The translations under genes and the position numbers were made by a program. From Bordetella sp. FB-8 (GTDB lineage Bacteria > Pseudomonadota > Gammaproteobacteria > Burkholderiales > Burkholderiaceae_B): 64,000 bases of DNA. Below are positions 1 through 9,138 of the stretch, piece after piece (positions within the stretch are counted from its first letter, which is position 1; each line of letters starts with the position of its first letter). The stretch lies in assembly GCF_000382185.1 (NCBI RefSeq), contig NZ_KB907784.1:1150057-1214056 (forward strand). The letters are read 5' to 3'. A model generated the notes under the pieces. It did no database searches and had not been told where the DNA came from. It was given only the letters and a program-made list of their open reading frames with translations.

Positions 1-22
1 CAAACGCAGCACAATTTTCACC

Positions 23-313
23 ATGAAAACCGCCATCCTCCCCCAAGTCCGCGTCGAGCCCGAACTGCGTGCCGCCGCCGAGTCCGTGCTGCGGGAAGGG
101 GAAAGCCTCTCCATGTTCGTCGAAGCCACGGTACGCAGCGCGGTCGAATATCGGCACGCTCAGGCGGAGTTTCATGCGCGAGGCGAAGCAGCCTGGCAGG
201 AGTTCCAGCGCACGGGGAAATCGCACCCGGCCAAGCTAGTGGTCGCGGAACTGCGTGAAATGCTCGATGACAAACGCAAGCAGCTGCAAGCACGCGCCGC
301 TTCTTCAAAATGA
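23..313 (+). CDS. Antitoxin-like DNA-binding protein of a type II toxin-antitoxin pair
   Basis: A 96-residue protein that probably neutralises the toxin encoded immediately downstream and represses the shared promoter. The N-terminal part (about residues 5-45, with SMFVEATVRSAVEYR) has the basic strand-plus-helices pattern of ribbon-helix-helix/YlcI-like antitoxins. The C-terminal half is charged and helical, as expected for a toxin-wrapping tail. The stop codon overlaps the start of the toxin gene in ATGA, a typical arrangement for these operons. Only 22 bases of upstream sequence are in the window, so the promoter cannot be judged. The pairing is clear from context; the exact antitoxin family is inferred. 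Confidence 0.72.
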   Translation: MKTAILPQVRVEPELRAAAESVLREGESLSMFVEATVRSAVEYRHAQAEFHARGEAAWQEFQRTGKSHPAKLVVAELREMLDDKRKQLQARAASSK

Positions 314-627
314 TCTATGAGGTCGAGTTCGCCCCGGCAGCCCGTAAAGACCTGCATCGCCTCTATGCCTATTTGCTCGATCGCGCCGAAACCCTCGAAG
401 ACCTGAATCTAGCCGAACGCGCGATTGCAGCGATTGAAACGGCACTCGAAACCCATCTTGCCAAAACTCCTTTCATCTATCGCAAAAGCGATAAGGGCAA
501 TAGCCTGCGCCGCGAGCTGATCATCCCCTTCGGCGCGACGGGATACGTCGCTCTCTATGAGATCGCCAAACCGGGAAAAGTCATGGTGCTTGCCGTCCGC
601 CATCAGCGCGAAGAAGACTTTCACTGA
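310..627 (+). CDS. RelE/ParE-family toxin
   Basis: A 105-residue protein of the RelE/ParE fold, the usual size for the family. It starts with the family's hallmark YEVEFAPAARKDLHRL strand and helix, has an internal helix with RRELIIPFG, and ends with the conserved VMVLAVRHQREEDFH strand. The terminal H-x-R-x-x-x-D/E pattern is common in ParE-like toxins. Members either cleave mRNA on the ribosome (RelE) or inhibit gyrase (ParE); the sequence alone does not separate these. It is translationally coupled to the antitoxin through a 4-base ATGA overlap. Confidence 0.82.
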   Translation: MIYEVEFAPAARKDLHRLYAYLLDRAETLEDLNLAERAIAAIETALETHLAKTPFIYRKSDKGNSLRRELIIPFGATGYVALYEIAKPGKVMVLAVRHQREEDFH

Positions 628-733
628 TTCGCCGAGCAAGGCGGGACGCCACGCGGACCGCTTCAATATCAAGCCAATTACCGACAGGTTGAGGATCCGT
701 CGCTCCGGCCCGCATCTGCCGAATTCCGAATTT

Positions 734-757
734 CCTTATTCCAAAAGGATATTAAGG
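734..757. promoter_or_regulatory. Imperfect inverted repeat upstream of the ABC importer operon
   Basis: Arms CCTTA and TCC mirror GGA and TAAGG around a central AAAA, about 75 bases before the chosen start of the substrate-binding protein. The surrounding stretch is AT-rich against a GC-rich background. Position and symmetry suggest an operator or activator site. A link to CysB/SsuR-type sulfur regulators is a guess based on the SsuA/TauA-like operon that follows. Confidence 0.35.
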
Positions 758-829
758 ATGTTTCTTTATGCAAATAAAATATATAAAACGCCTTGTTGGC
801 AGGCGCACAAGTTATTTGGATTCAAGAAT

Positions 830-1870
830 ATGAAACGCATTCTTGCCCAGGCCGCGCTGGCCCTGGGTCTGGCCGCCGCGACGTCGGCGGCAATGTCCGC
901 CGCGTCAACCGCCGCCCCGCTCGAAATCGGTTACTTGCCCATTCTTCCGGCGGCGCAGCTGTTCGTGGCGGCCGGCCAGAACGCCTTGCCTGCCGTCGAC
1001 GGCGCGCCGCCCAAGCTCGTGCAGTTCCAGAGCGGTCCGGCCATGGTCCAGGCCATTCTGGCCGGCCAGCTCGACGCGGCGTATGTCGGCATCGGCCCGG
1101 CGCTGGTGGTCGCGGCCAAGGGAGGGGACTTCAAGGTCGTGGCATCCAATGTCGTCGAGCAGGTCAGCCTGGTGGCGCGGGGCGATCTGGCGCCGTACTT
1201 CGCCCCGGGCAGCGACGCGTCCACGGCCTTTGCGCGCTTTGCCAAGGACAAGGGCCGCCTGCCGGTCATCGCCAGCTATCCGCGCGGCTCGGTGCCCGAA
1301 GCGGCCCTGCAGTACTGGCTGCGCAAGCGCATCAAGGCCGACCCCGCCTCCTACACGCTGATCACGCAGGGCGAGGCGCAGATCCAGCAATCGCTGCTGA
1401 CCGGCGCCGTCGACGCGGCCGCGATTCTCGAGCCCACCATCACCTCGGTGCTGGACAAGGAGCCCAAGGCGCGCGTGGTGGCGCACGGCTCCGATCTGTT
1501 TCCGCATCAGCCCGGCGCGGTGTTGCTGGTTCGCGGCAAGCTCATCCGCGAACACCCCGATCTGGTCAAGGCGCTGGTGGCCGAGCAGATTTCGGCCACG
1601 GCCTTGCTGCGCGATGATCCGGCCAAGGCCGCGCCGCTGGTGCAAAAATATGTGGCCGGCGGCCGCCTGCCGGTCAAGCTGGTCGAGCAGGCCATCCGCA
1701 ATTCCAGGGACCAGTTCCAGGCCGACCCGAACGTCATCATTCCCGCCACGCAGGCATTGCAGCAATTTCTCAAAGACACGGACGCGCAGCAAGGCCCGCT
1801 GGTCGACTTGAGCCGCCTGTTCGACACCCGCTTCTATGACGCGGCGGCCAAGGCCAGCGCCCAGCAATGA
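830..1870 (+). CDS. Periplasmic substrate-binding protein of a SsuA/TauA/NMT1-type ABC importer
   Basis: A 346-residue precursor. The start at 830 was chosen because MKRILAQAALALGL begins a normal Sec signal peptide (basic tip, hydrophobic core, likely cleavage near ASTAAP), although the ribosome site is weak; an upstream in-frame ATG at 758 would add an unlikely 24-residue extension. The mature protein starts with a LEIGYLPILPAAQLFVA strand typical of the SsuA/TauA/ThiY solute-binding fold, and conserved segments such as GQLDAAYVGIGPALV and TGAVDAAAILEPT match that family. Members bind aliphatic sulfonates, taurine, nitrate or pyrimidine precursors. The ligand cannot be named from sequence, but the downstream DsrE-like gene favours a sulfur compound. 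Confidence 0.85.
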   Translation: MKRILAQAALALGLAAATSAAMSAASTAAPLEIGYLPILPAAQLFVAAGQNALPAVDGAPPKLVQFQSGPAMVQAILAGQLDAAYVGIGPALVVAAKGGDFKVVASNVVEQVSLVARGDLAPYFAPGSDASTAFARFAKDKGRLPVIASYPRGSVPEAALQYWLRKRIKADPASYTLITQGEAQIQQSLLTGAVDAAAILEPTITSVLDKEPKARVVAHGSDLFPHQPGAVLLVRGKLIREHPDLVKALVAEQISATALLRDDPAKAAPLVQKYVAGGRLPVKLVEQAIRNSRDQFQADPNVIIPATQALQQFLKDTDAQQGPLVDLSRLFDTRFYDAAAKASAQQ

Positions 1871-2622
1871 AAACCCGCTTGCGCAGTGTGCTGTATGGCA
1901 CGGCTGGCGTTGTCCTGTTCGTGCTGCTGTGGAAAGCGGTGGGCGCGTTCGGCTGGGTCAATCCCGAAACGCTGCCCGATCCCTTTGCCGTGCCGGCCGC
2001 CTTCATGGCGGAATGGCGCTCGGGACGGCTGCTGCCGGCCGTCGGCTCCAGCCTGATCCATTACTTCTGGGGCCTGGGGCTGGGCACGCTGATGGGCATC
2101 GCCTGGGGGCTGGCGGCGGCTACGCTGTACCGCTTCGATCTGCTGCAGGCCTATCTGGTGCGCATCCTTCGGCCTATCCCGCCCCTGGCCTGGGTGGTCT
2201 TTGCCATTGCCTGGTTCAAGGTCACTCACGCGGGCGCCGCCTTCGTCATCTCCATCGGCGTGTTCTGGATCAACTACTTCGCCACCTACGGCGCGGTGCG
2301 CCATATCGACCCGCGTCTCTACGAACTGGCGCGCAGCTTCGGCCAGGGCCGCTACTGGCGCCGTGCCTGGAGCATCACGCTGCCGGCCATCGCCCCCGGC
2401 GCGCTGGCCGGCATCCGCGCCGGCATTGGCCAGGCCTGGATGACGCTGATCGCGGCCGAACTGCTGGGCGTGCCCGGCATGGGCCAGGAGATGAACGCGG
2501 CGGCGGGCGTGGGCGACTACAACGCCGTGGTGGTCTACATGCTGGCGATTTCGCTGGTCTACGCAATAAGCGATCTGATCTACGTATGGCTGGAAAAAAA
2601 GGTGTTGGCATGGCGTCCCTGA
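1867..2622 (+). CDS. ABC importer inner-membrane permease, SsuC/TauC type
   Basis: A 251-residue protein with about six hydrophobic segments and the cytoplasmic EAA loop of BPD_transp_1 permeases (ELARSFGQGRYWRRAWSITLP followed by a glycine-rich IRAGIGQAWMTLIAAELLG). It should form the transmembrane channel for the substrate delivered by the preceding binding protein. It begins inside the stop codon of that gene (ATGA overlap) and its own end overlaps the ATPase start by 13 bases, so the three are translationally coupled. Length matches SsuC/TauC proteins. Confidence 0.9.
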   Translation: MKTRLRSVLYGTAGVVLFVLLWKAVGAFGWVNPETLPDPFAVPAAFMAEWRSGRLLPAVGSSLIHYFWGLGLGTLMGIAWGLAAATLYRFDLLQAYLVRILRPIPPLAWVVFAIAWFKVTHAGAAFVISIGVFWINYFATYGAVRHIDPRLYELARSFGQGRYWRRAWSITLPAIAPGALAGIRAGIGQAWMTLIAAELLGVPGMGQEMNAAAGVGDYNAVVVYMLAISLVYAISDLIYVWLEKKVLAWRP

Positions 2623-3356
2623 TCGAATTCGAAGCCCTGGGCTATACCCATCCCGGCGCGGACCACCCCGTCATCTCGGACTTGTCGCTGGACATCGCGG
2701 CCGGCGAATTCGTGGCGGTGGTGGGCGGCTCGGGCGTGGGCAAGTCCACCCTGCTGCGCCTGGCGGCCGGCCTGATCGAGCCTGCCGCGGGTCAGATGCG
2801 CTTTACGCTGCCGCGCCGGTCGGGCAGCCGCCGCCGCGCCGTGGTGTTCCAGGACGGGCGTCTGCTGCCGTGGCGCAGCGTGGCGGGCAATATCGCCTAT
2901 GGCCTGGAAACGCTGGATCTGCCGGCAAGTGAAAAGCGCGCGCGCGTGGAGCAGGCCCTGCAACTGACGGGGCTGGCCGCACTGGGCGAGCGCTGGCCGC
3001 ACCAGCTCTCGGGCGGACAGGCGCAGCGCGTGGGCATTGCCCGCGCCTTGGCCGTCAAGCCCGATCTGCTGCTGATGGACGAGCCTTTCAGCGCGGTCGA
3101 TGCGCTGACGCGCCACAAACTGCAGACCGAGTTGATCCGCCTGTGGCAGGTGACCGGCGCAGCGGTGCTGTTCGTGACCCACGACATCGACGAAGCCGTG
3201 TTCCTGGCCGATCGCGTGGTGGTGCTGGACGGCCATCCGGCCCAGGTGGCGCAGAACCTGACCATCGACCTGCCGCGGCCGCGCGGCCGCAAGGACCCGC
3301 GCTTCACGGGCTATGTGGAGCATCTGTCTGCCGAACTGGGCCTGGAAGTGGAATGA
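2610..3356 (+). CDS. ABC importer ATPase, SsuB/TauB type
   Basis: A 248-residue nucleotide-binding subunit with an intact Walker A (GGSGVGKST), Q-loop (VVFQDGRLLPW), signature LSGGQAQRVGIARAL, Walker B LLLMDEPFSAVD and H-loop (FVTHDIDEA). The order and spacing match SsuB/TauB-type importer ATPases. The start at 2610 follows an AAAGGTG ribosome site and lies inside the end of the permease gene; an upstream ATG at 2586 is possible. The gene ends in an ATGA overlap with the DsrE-like gene. Confidence 0.92.
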   Translation: MASLIEFEALGYTHPGADHPVISDLSLDIAAGEFVAVVGGSGVGKSTLLRLAAGLIEPAAGQMRFTLPRRSGSRRRAVVFQDGRLLPWRSVAGNIAYGLETLDLPASEKRARVEQALQLTGLAALGERWPHQLSGGQAQRVGIARALAVKPDLLLMDEPFSAVDALTRHKLQTELIRLWQVTGAAVLFVTHDIDEAVFLADRVVVLDGHPAQVAQNLTIDLPRPRGRKDPRFTGYVEHLSAELGLEVE

Positions 3357-3685
3357 CCCCCGAACGCGAGAAGGCCATGAGCGGCGCCACCCCTGTCCGC
3401 CTGCTGATCCACGCGCCCACCCCGGGCGCGCTTGAACGTGGCCGCCGCAACCTGGCCAACCTGCTCAAGGCCGCGCCGGATGCCGAGGTGGAACTGCTCG
3501 CCAACGCCGGCGCGGTGGCCGCGGCCCTGCAGCACCCCGATCCGCTGGACACCCATCTGCGCCTGTGCGGCAACACCCTGCAGGCCAATGCCCTGAACGC
3601 GCCGCCTCCTATCGCCGTGGTTCCCGCCGCCGTGCTGCACATCGCCCAGCGCCAGGCGCAGGGATGGGGCTATATGCGCGCCTGA
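3353..3685 (+). CDS. DsrE-like sulfur-relay family protein
   Basis: A 110-residue protein resembling the DsrE/COG1416 fold: a first strand VRLLIHAPTPGAL, a helix running through RGRRNLANLLKAAP, a second strand with VELLANAGAV, and a late cysteine in the LRLCGNTLQAN segment, where family members often carry their reactive cysteine. Such proteins take part in sulfur transfer or are of unknown function. It is the last gene of the importer operon, coupled by an ATGA overlap; an internal ATG at 3377 is an alternative start. Its presence suggests that the imported substrate is sulfur-containing, which is inference. Confidence 0.7.
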   Translation: MTPEREKAMSGATPVRLLIHAPTPGALERGRRNLANLLKAAPDAEVELLANAGAVAAALQHPDPLDTHLRLCGNTLQANALNAPPPIAVVPAAVLHIAQRQAQGWGYMRA

Positions 3686-3707
3686 GCGCGCTTGCGGCGC
3701 GAGCCGC

Positions 3708-3944
3708 CTAGGGCCTGCGCGGATATCCCTCGGCGCGTATCCGGGCCCAGACGACCTGCTTTTCCTCGTCGCTGAAAAACACCCAGTTGGCCACTTCCAT
3801 GGCCGTGCGGCCGCAACCGCGGCAGACGTCGTCGTACAGGGTCGTGCAGACCGCCACGCAGGGCGAGTCGGACATGGTGAAGACGCTCGGCTTTTCTTCG
3901 ATGCCGGGCAGATCACCTGCGGGGTTGGGAATCATGGCACTCAT
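3708..3944 (-). CDS. DUF1289 family small cysteine protein
   Basis: A short protein whose C-terminal 55 residues (from MSDSPCVAVC) carry the DUF1289 pattern: SPCVAVC, then CRGCGRT and the WARI ending, with four cysteines that may bind a metal or an Fe-S cluster. The function of the family is unknown. The start is uncertain: ATG codons at 3944, 3935 and 3875 all retain the domain, and the upstream leader seems poorly conserved. It lies downstream of metK on the same strand, separated by a strong terminator, so it is probably transcribed independently. Confidence 0.72.
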   Translation of the reverse strand: MSAMIPNPAGDLPGIEEKPSVFTMSDSPCVAVCTTLYDDVCRGCGRTAMEVANWVFFSDEEKQVVWARIRAEGYPRRP

Positions 3945-3989
3945 CCAGGCTAGGTTAGCACTGCCCGCAGGCGCGCTTTTGCAAGCCCC

Positions 3990-4020
3990 CACAAAGAAAA
4001 CCCCTGCCGGGGCAGGGGTT
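3990..4020 (-). terminator. Rho-independent terminator of metK
   Basis: On the minus strand an AACCCCTGCC stem pairs with GGCAGGGGTT around a short CG loop and is followed at once by TTTTCTTTG. It lies just past the metK stop codon and before the DUF1289 gene. Confidence 0.88.
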
Positions 4021-4040
4021 GTCGATACGGGCGGCGCGGC

Positions 4041-5225
4041 TTACTTGCCCGCGGCAGCCTTGAGCGCAGCCGCCTTGTCGGTCGTTTCCCAGGTGAATTC
4101 GGGTTCGGGACGGCCGAAGTGGCCGTAGGCGGCCGTCTTGCAGTAGATCGGGCGCAGCAGGTCGAGCATGTTGATGATGCCCTTGGGGCGCAGGTCGAAA
4201 TGCTCGCGCACCAGCTTGGCGATCTGCTCGTCGGGGATGAGGCCCGTGCCTTCGGTATAGACCGTGATGTTGATGGGTTCGGCCACCCCGATGGCGTACG
4301 AAACCTGCACCTGGCATTGGCGCGCCAGGCCGGCGGCCACGACGTTCTTGGCCACGTAGCGCGCCGCGTAGGCGGCCGAGCGGTCGACCTTGGACGGGTC
4401 CTTGCCCGAGAACGCGCCGCCGCCGTGCGGGCAGGCGCCGCCGTAGGTGTCGACGATGATCTTGCGGCCGGTCAGGCCGCAGTCGCCCTGCGGGCCGCCG
4501 ACGACGAAGCGGCCGGTGGGGTTGATCAGGTAGCGGGTTTCATTGAGCCATTCCTTGGGCAGCACGGGCTTGATGATCTCTTCGATCACGGCCTCGATGA
4601 AGCTGGCCTTCATCTTGGTCTGCGTTTCGGACTGGTCGGGGCTGTGCTGCGTGGACAGCACGACCGTGTCGATGCTGTGCGGCTTGCCGTCGACGTAGCG
4701 CATGGTGATCTGCGACTTGGCGTCGGGGCGCAGAAAGGGCAGGCGGCCGTCCTTGCGCAGCTGCGCCTGGCGCTCGACCAGGCGGTGCGCGTAGTAGATC
4801 GGCGCGGGCATCAGGTCGGGGGTTTCATCGCAGGCATAGCCGAACATCAGCCCCTGGTCGCCGGCGCCGGTATTCAGGTAATCGTCGCTGGCGTGGTCAA
4901 CGCCCTGGGCGATGTCGTTGGACTGTTTGTCGTAGGCCACCAGCACCGCGCAGCCCTTGTAGTCGATGCCGTACTCGGTGTTGTCGTAGCCGATGCGCTT
5001 GATGGTGTCGCGCGCGACCTGGATGTAGTCGACGTGCGCGTTGGTGGTGATCTCGCCGGCCAACACGACCAGGCCGGTGTTGGTCAGGGTTTCGGCGGCG
5101 ACGCGCGACTTGGGGTCTTGTTCGAAAATGGCGTCCAGGATCGCATCGGAGATCTGGTCGGCAACTTTGTCGGGATGGCCTTCCGACACGGATTCGGAAG
5201 TGAAGAGAAAATCGTTGTTGGCCAC
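4041..5225 (-). CDS. metK: S-adenosylmethionine synthetase
   Basis: A 394-residue enzyme that makes S-adenosylmethionine from ATP and methionine. The start is a GTG at 5225, because the conserved N-terminus [17 protein letters not shown] follows immediately; upstream in-frame sequence is not conserved-looking. Visible signatures are [13 protein letters not shown] near residue 18, the [12 protein letters not shown] hexad region, and the [17 protein letters not shown]-loop-like segment. Length matches the roughly 384-residue bacterial enzyme. It is transcribed away from the lpxL pair and ends in a strong terminator. No riboswitch could be recognised in the 264-base divergent region. Confidence 0.97.
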   Translation of the reverse strand: MANNDFLFTSESVSEGHPDKVADQISDAILDAIFEQDPKSRVAAETLTNTGLVVLAGEITTNAHVDYIQVARDTIKRIGYDNTEYGIDYKGCAVLVAYDKQSNDIAQGVDHASDDYLNTGAGDQGLMFGYACDETPDLMPAPIYYAHRLVERQAQLRKDGRLPFLRPDAKSQITMRYVDGKPHSIDTVVLSTQHSPDQSETQTKMKASFIEAVIEEIIKPVLPKEWLNETRYLINPTGRFVVGGPQGDCGLTGRKIIVDTYGGACPHGGGAFSGKDPSKVDRSAAYAARYVAKNVVAAGLARQCQVQVSYAIGVAEPINITVYTEGTGLIPDEQIAKLVREHFDLRPKGIINMLDLLRPIYCKTAAYGHFGRPEPEFTWETTDKAAALKAAAGK

Positions 5226-5489
5226 GGTAGTAAGGTCCTTGTAGGTTGAGCAGGGCGCGCTGCGCTCTGGACACCTGTCGGCTGGAGGGTTTGGGGGTAT
5301 CGAAGCTGGCTTCGAACAAACCCGTCGCGGGACGACTACCTGGGCGCGACGCTTTAGCGGATTTGGCGGCGGGCCTGAAACTACCAAAGGCCTTGCCTGC
5401 CGTCGCTCCGCAAGTTGTCGTTTAACTGGGCGACTAACTTCACATTCTAAGCGAAAATACGCCTGCCCGTATATTGTGCCCGTCCCCCT

Positions 5490-6365
5490 ATGCTTATACT
5501 CATCGCCCGGCTCGTCGCCTTCCTGCCCCTGCCGGTATTACAGGCGCTGGGCCGCGCGCTCGGCCGGCTGGTCTACGCCATGCCGGGCAAATACCGCCAG
5601 CGCCTGCAGGCCAACGCCGCGCAGGCCGGCTACACCGACCCGGCCTTCCTGCGCCGGGCCGCCGCCCAGGTGGGGGCGATGATCCTGGAAACCCCGCGCA
5701 TCTGGTTCCGCAACGAAGACTGCATGAAGCGCGTGGTATCGGAGCACGAGCATATTGCGCTCGACGCATTGGCCGAAGGGCGCGGCGTCCTGTTTCTCAC
5801 CCCGCACCTGGGCAGCTTCGAAGTCACCGCCTGGCATGGCCGCCTCAAGCACGCCTCGCCCGAAAAACCCGGCGTCGTCATGTACCGCATCCCGCGCAAG
5901 GCCATTCTGGCCTCGCTGCTGGGCGTCGTGCGCAACGCGCCCAATATGCGCGCCGTGCCCGCCAACATGAAGGGCGTGCGCGAATTCGTGCGCACACTCA
6001 AGCGCGGCGGAATCGCCGGCATGCTGCCCGACCAGGTCCCCAGCGCGGGCGAGGGCGTATGGGCGCCCTTCTTCGGCCGCATGGCCTACACAGTGACCCT
6101 GCCGGGCAAGCTGTGCATGCAGACCCACTCCATCCTCATCGTCACGGCCAGCGAACGCCTGCCCCATGGGCAAGGCTGGCGCGTACACAGCGCGCGCGTG
6201 CCCGAACCCCTGCCCGAAGACCCCGCCGAACAGGCCGCGCTCATCAACGCCGCGATGGAACAACTCATCCGCCGTTTCCCCGAGCAATACCTGTGGGGCT
6301 ACAACCGCTACAAGACGCCGCGCGGCGCCCCGCCCGCGCCCGACGCGGACCAATACCTCCGCTGA
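5490..6365 (+). CDS. lpxL1: Lipid A secondary acyltransferase (LpxL/HtrB family), first copy
   Basis: A 291-residue inner-membrane enzyme that adds a secondary acyl chain to lipid A from acyl-ACP. It has an N-terminal hydrophobic anchor ([20 protein letters not shown]), the H-x4-E catalytic pair in TPHLGSFE, a later [20 protein letters not shown] block typical of the family, and a WGYNRYK ending. It is followed after nine bases by a second paralogue. Bordetella species are known to carry such an adjacent pair acting on different lipid A positions; which position this copy serves is not visible. Confidence 0.9.
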   Translation: MLILIARLVAFLPLPVLQALGRALGRLVYAMPGKYRQRLQANAAQAGYTDPAFLRRAAAQVGAMILETPRIWFRNEDCMKRVVSEHEHIALDALAEGRGVLFLTPHLGSFEVTAWHGRLKHASPEKPGVVMYRIPRKAILASLLGVVRNAPNMRAVPANMKGVREFVRTLKRGGIAGMLPDQVPSAGEGVWAPFFGRMAYTVTLPGKLCMQTHSILIVTASERLPHGQGWRVHSARVPEPLPEDPAEQAALINAAMEQLIRRFPEQYLWGYNRYKTPRGAPPAPDADQYLR

Positions 6366-6374
6366 TTCCCGACC

Positions 6375-7271
6375 ATGGACAAAATCAAATACTGGCTGCT
6401 GGCCGGGTTGCTGCGTTGGTTCGCGCGCATGAGCACCCCGGCGCGCCTGCGCACCGGCCGCTTCGTGACCTGGCTCTCGATGAAACTGGCCAAGCGCCGC
6501 CAAGGCATCGTGCGCCGCAATCTCGAACTGTGCTTTCCCGATGAGACCGCGCAGACGCGCGAACGCTGGCTGCGCGAGCACTTTCGCGCGCTCAGCCAAT
6601 CCTTCGTCGATCGCGGCGTGCTCTGGTACGGCAGCGCACAGGCCGTCCGCGACATGGTCCATATGACCGGCTACGAAAACGTCAAGCAGCAATTCGACGC
6701 CGGCAAGCCCGTACTGCTGCTGGTGCCCCACTTCATTGCGCTGGACGCCACGGGCACGCGCTTCGTGCTGGCCATGAGCGGCGACAAGTCCGAACTGGCC
6801 ACCATGTACACCCCGCAGCGCGACCCCGTGGTCAATGACATCATGAATCAGGGCCGCGCGCGCTTTGGCAAGATCCACCTGGTCAGCCGCCACGACGGCG
6901 TTCGCGAGCTGGTGCGCCACCTGCGCAACCTCATGCCCATCTATTACCTTCCCGACATGGACTTCGGCGCGCAAGGCGCCGCCTTCGTTCCCTTCTTCGG
7001 CATCCCCGCCGCCACCCTGCTGGCCACCGCCCGCCTGGGCCAGCGCGCCGCAGTGATTCCCGCCTTCGGGTTCTGGGATCCCGGCACCGGCCGCTACCAC
7101 GTCCAATTCCACCCGCCGCTGGCCGACTTCCCTGGCCAAGACACATTGGAAGCGGCCACCGCGCGCCTGAACCGCGAACTCGAAACCTGGATCCGCCGCT
7201 GCCCCAGCCAGTACTACTGGGTACACCGGCGCTTCAAGACCAGGCCCGAGGGCGAGCCGTCGCTGTATTGA
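6375..7271 (+). CDS. lpxL2: Lipid A secondary acyltransferase (LpxL/LpxM family), second copy
   Basis: A 298-residue paralogue of the preceding gene and probably co-transcribed with it. The catalytic H-x4-D pair is in VPHFIALD, and the family block [20 protein letters not shown] and the terminal [12 protein letters not shown] are present. The N-terminus supplies a membrane anchor ([14 protein letters not shown]). Two adjacent acyltransferases imply a lipid A with two differently placed secondary acyl chains, as described in Bordetella. The acyl length chosen by each enzyme cannot be read from sequence. Confidence 0.9.
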   Translation: MDKIKYWLLAGLLRWFARMSTPARLRTGRFVTWLSMKLAKRRQGIVRRNLELCFPDETAQTRERWLREHFRALSQSFVDRGVLWYGSAQAVRDMVHMTGYENVKQQFDAGKPVLLLVPHFIALDATGTRFVLAMSGDKSELATMYTPQRDPVVNDIMNQGRARFGKIHLVSRHDGVRELVRHLRNLMPIYYLPDMDFGAQGAAFVPFFGIPAATLLATARLGQRAAVIPAFGFWDPGTGRYHVQFHPPLADFPGQDTLEAATARLNRELETWIRRCPSQYYWVHRRFKTRPEGEPSLY

Positions 7272-7339
7272 AATTCAGCCTAGGAGCTCGGGGCTCGGCA
7301 AGCATGCACGCCTGGTAGGTAAAGCGCGCAGGCGCCTAA

Positions 7340-7425
7340 GCGGCGGGGCAGTCCGCTCAGCGGACTTTGGCCGCTGCTTGCCGCCGGGCCGCCCCAAGGC
7401 AAGCGCCCCCTCGGGGGGCTTGGGG
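7340..7425. repeat. REP-like intergenic hairpin cluster
   Basis: Between lpxL2 and dapF lie two strong inverted repeats: AGTCCGCT-C-AGCGGACT (7350-7366) and a CAAGC-rich/GGGGGGCTTG hairpin (about 7396-7420) joined by a GC-rich linker. Elements of this look recur in intergenic regions of Bordetella/Achromobacter genomes to my recollection. They may act as a terminator for lpxL2 or as a repetitive palindromic element. Only one copy was noticed in this window. Confidence 0.45.
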
Positions 7426-7527
7426 GTACTTTCCTGCGGCGGCCGAACCCGTCACTTCGAAGCCGGAGCGATTTACCCCCGAGACGTCCATGCGGCTACA
7501 GAACTCAAACAAGGCGATAATCGACAG

Positions 7528-8418
7528 ATGCTCTGGAACTTCACCAAAATGCACGGCGCCGGCAACGATTTCGTCGTCCTGGACGGCGTGCGCCAAACCA
7601 TCGCCATGACGCCCGAGCGCGCCCGCGCCCTGGCCGACCGTCATTTCGGCATCGGCGCCGACCAGATCCTGCTGGTCGAACCGGCCACCCATCCGGACGC
7701 CGATTTCCGCTATCGCATCTTCAACGCCGACGGCGGCGAAGTCGAACACTGCGGCAACGGCGCGCGCTGCTTCGCGCGCTTCGTCCACGAACAGGGCCTG
7801 TCCGACCGCAACCCCCTGCGCGCCCAGATCATGACCGGCATCATCGTGCTCGACGAAAGCGACGACGAACAAGTCACCGTCGACATGGGCAGCACCCGCT
7901 TCGATCCCGAAGCCCTGCCCTTTGACGCCAGCGGCCTGGCCTGGCGCACGCAGCAGCAAGACACGCTCTGGGCCCTGCCCTACGAATCCGCAAGCATCCA
8001 AGGCAGCGCCGACATCTCCATCGTCGCCATCTCCAATCCCCACGCCGTGATGGTGGTCGACAACGTCGACACCGCCGCGGTGGCCCAGGTCGGTCCGCTG
8101 GTCGAATCGCACGCGCGTTTTCCCAAGCGCGTCAACGCCGGTTTCATGCAAGTGCTGGATCCGCACAACATCCGCCTGCGCGTCTACGAGCGCGGCGCGG
8201 GCGAGACGCTGGCCTGCGGCACCGGCGCCTGCGCCGCCGTGGCGGCCGGCGTGCGCCGCGGCCTGCTGGCCAGCCCGGTGCGCGTGCAGACGCGCGGCGG
8301 CGTGCTCACCATCGCTTTTGACGGGCGCCAATTGCGCATGACCGGACCGGCCGAGTCCGTGTTCAACGGCGCGATCGACATCGACAAACTGGTTTTCTCT
8401 CTGGCCCTGACCCGCTGA
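7528..8418 (+). CDS. dapF: Diaminopimelate epimerase
   Basis: A 296-residue enzyme interconverting LL- and meso-diaminopimelate for lysine and peptidoglycan synthesis. The start at 7528 gives the conserved N-terminus [18 protein letters not shown]. Both catalytic cysteines are present: one near residue 75 in [13 protein letters not shown] and one near 230 in [13 protein letters not shown]. Length matches the family. The upstream in-frame extension runs through the REP-like hairpins and is not part of the gene. A DUF484 gene and xerC follow on the same strand, the usual dapF-yigA-xerC order. Confidence 0.96.
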   Translation: MLWNFTKMHGAGNDFVVLDGVRQTIAMTPERARALADRHFGIGADQILLVEPATHPDADFRYRIFNADGGEVEHCGNGARCFARFVHEQGLSDRNPLRAQIMTGIIVLDESDDEQVTVDMGSTRFDPEALPFDASGLAWRTQQQDTLWALPYESASIQGSADISIVAISNPHAVMVVDNVDTAAVAQVGPLVESHARFPKRVNAGFMQVLDPHNIRLRVYERGAGETLACGTGACAAVAAGVRRGLLASPVRVQTRGGVLTIAFDGRQLRMTGPAESVFNGAIDIDKLVFSLALTR

Positions 8419-8438
8419 ATCACCGCCGCCCACCCGCC

Positions 8439-9107
8439 ATGACCCATTCCGCCCAAGACATCGCCGACTTCCTCGCCCAGTATCCTGCCTTCTTCGAGGA
8501 GCACGCCGACGTGTTCACCGCCCTGCGCGTGCCGCACCCGCATTCCGGCCAGACCGTCTCACTGGCCGAACGGCAGATCTTCACGCTGCGCGAGCGCAAC
8601 CGCGAACTGGAATGGCGCATCAACGAACTGGCGCGCAACGCCGCGGCCAACGAAACCATCGCGGACCGCCTGGCGCAGTGGTGCGCCGGCCTGGTCAGCC
8701 AGACCAATCCCCAGCACCTGCCCGGCGCCATCACTCTGGGCCTGGCCGAACAATTCAAGATCGAGCACGCGGCCCTGCGCCTGTGGAACCTGCCGGGCCT
8801 GGCTGCCGACAGCGGCTACGCCGCGGGCGTCTCCGAAGACCTGCGCACTTTCGCCGACAGCCTCAAGGCGCCTTACTGCGGCAACGACACCGGCTTTGAA
8901 GCCGTGTCCTGGCTCGACGCCAAGCCGCAGTCGCTGGCATTGATCGCGCTGCGCCCCGCCGAAGACCCATCGAGCATCGGCCTGCTGCTGCTCGGTTCGG
9001 ACGACCCGGCACGCTTCGATCCCGACATGGGCACGATGTTTCTGGACACCATCGCCCGCCTGTCCTGCGCCGCGCTCAAGCGCCTGGCCGGACCCGCCGC
9101 CGGCTAG
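8439..9107 (+). CDS. DUF484 family protein (YigA-like, GAF fold)
   Basis: A 222-residue cytoplasmic protein of the DUF484 family, whose members have a GAF-like fold and no firmly established activity. It begins with the typical IADFLAQYPAFFEEHADVF, has a coiled-coil-like stretch (SLAERQIFTLRERNRELE), and a C-terminal GAF-like part with a GLLLLGSDDPARFDPDMG segment. It sits between dapF and xerC, its normal place in gamma- and betaproteobacteria, and is probably co-transcribed with them. Confidence 0.85.
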   Translation: MTHSAQDIADFLAQYPAFFEEHADVFTALRVPHPHSGQTVSLAERQIFTLRERNRELEWRINELARNAAANETIADRLAQWCAGLVSQTNPQHLPGAITLGLAEQFKIEHAALRLWNLPGLAADSGYAAGVSEDLRTFADSLKAPYCGNDTGFEAVSWLDAKPQSLALIALRPAEDPSSIGLLLLGSDDPARFDPDMGTMFLDTIARLSCAALKRLAGPAAG

Positions 9108-9138
9108 CGCCCGCGCCGAACCGCCGCCCAAGCCTGTC

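Noticed and set aside
4119..5249. Long plus-strand open frame opposite metK
   Set aside because: It is the complementary-strand shadow of metK, common in GC-rich genomes; its translation is a low-complexity Gly/Val/Asp-rich sequence with no domain.
5226..5489. Possible SAM riboswitch upstream of metK
   Set aside because: No conserved core of a known SAM or SAH riboswitch could be recognised by eye in this interval.
5538..7226. 562-codon minus-strand frame opposite the two lpxL genes
   Set aside because: It spans both real genes and their junction on the opposite strand, with no recognisable domain or ribosome site.
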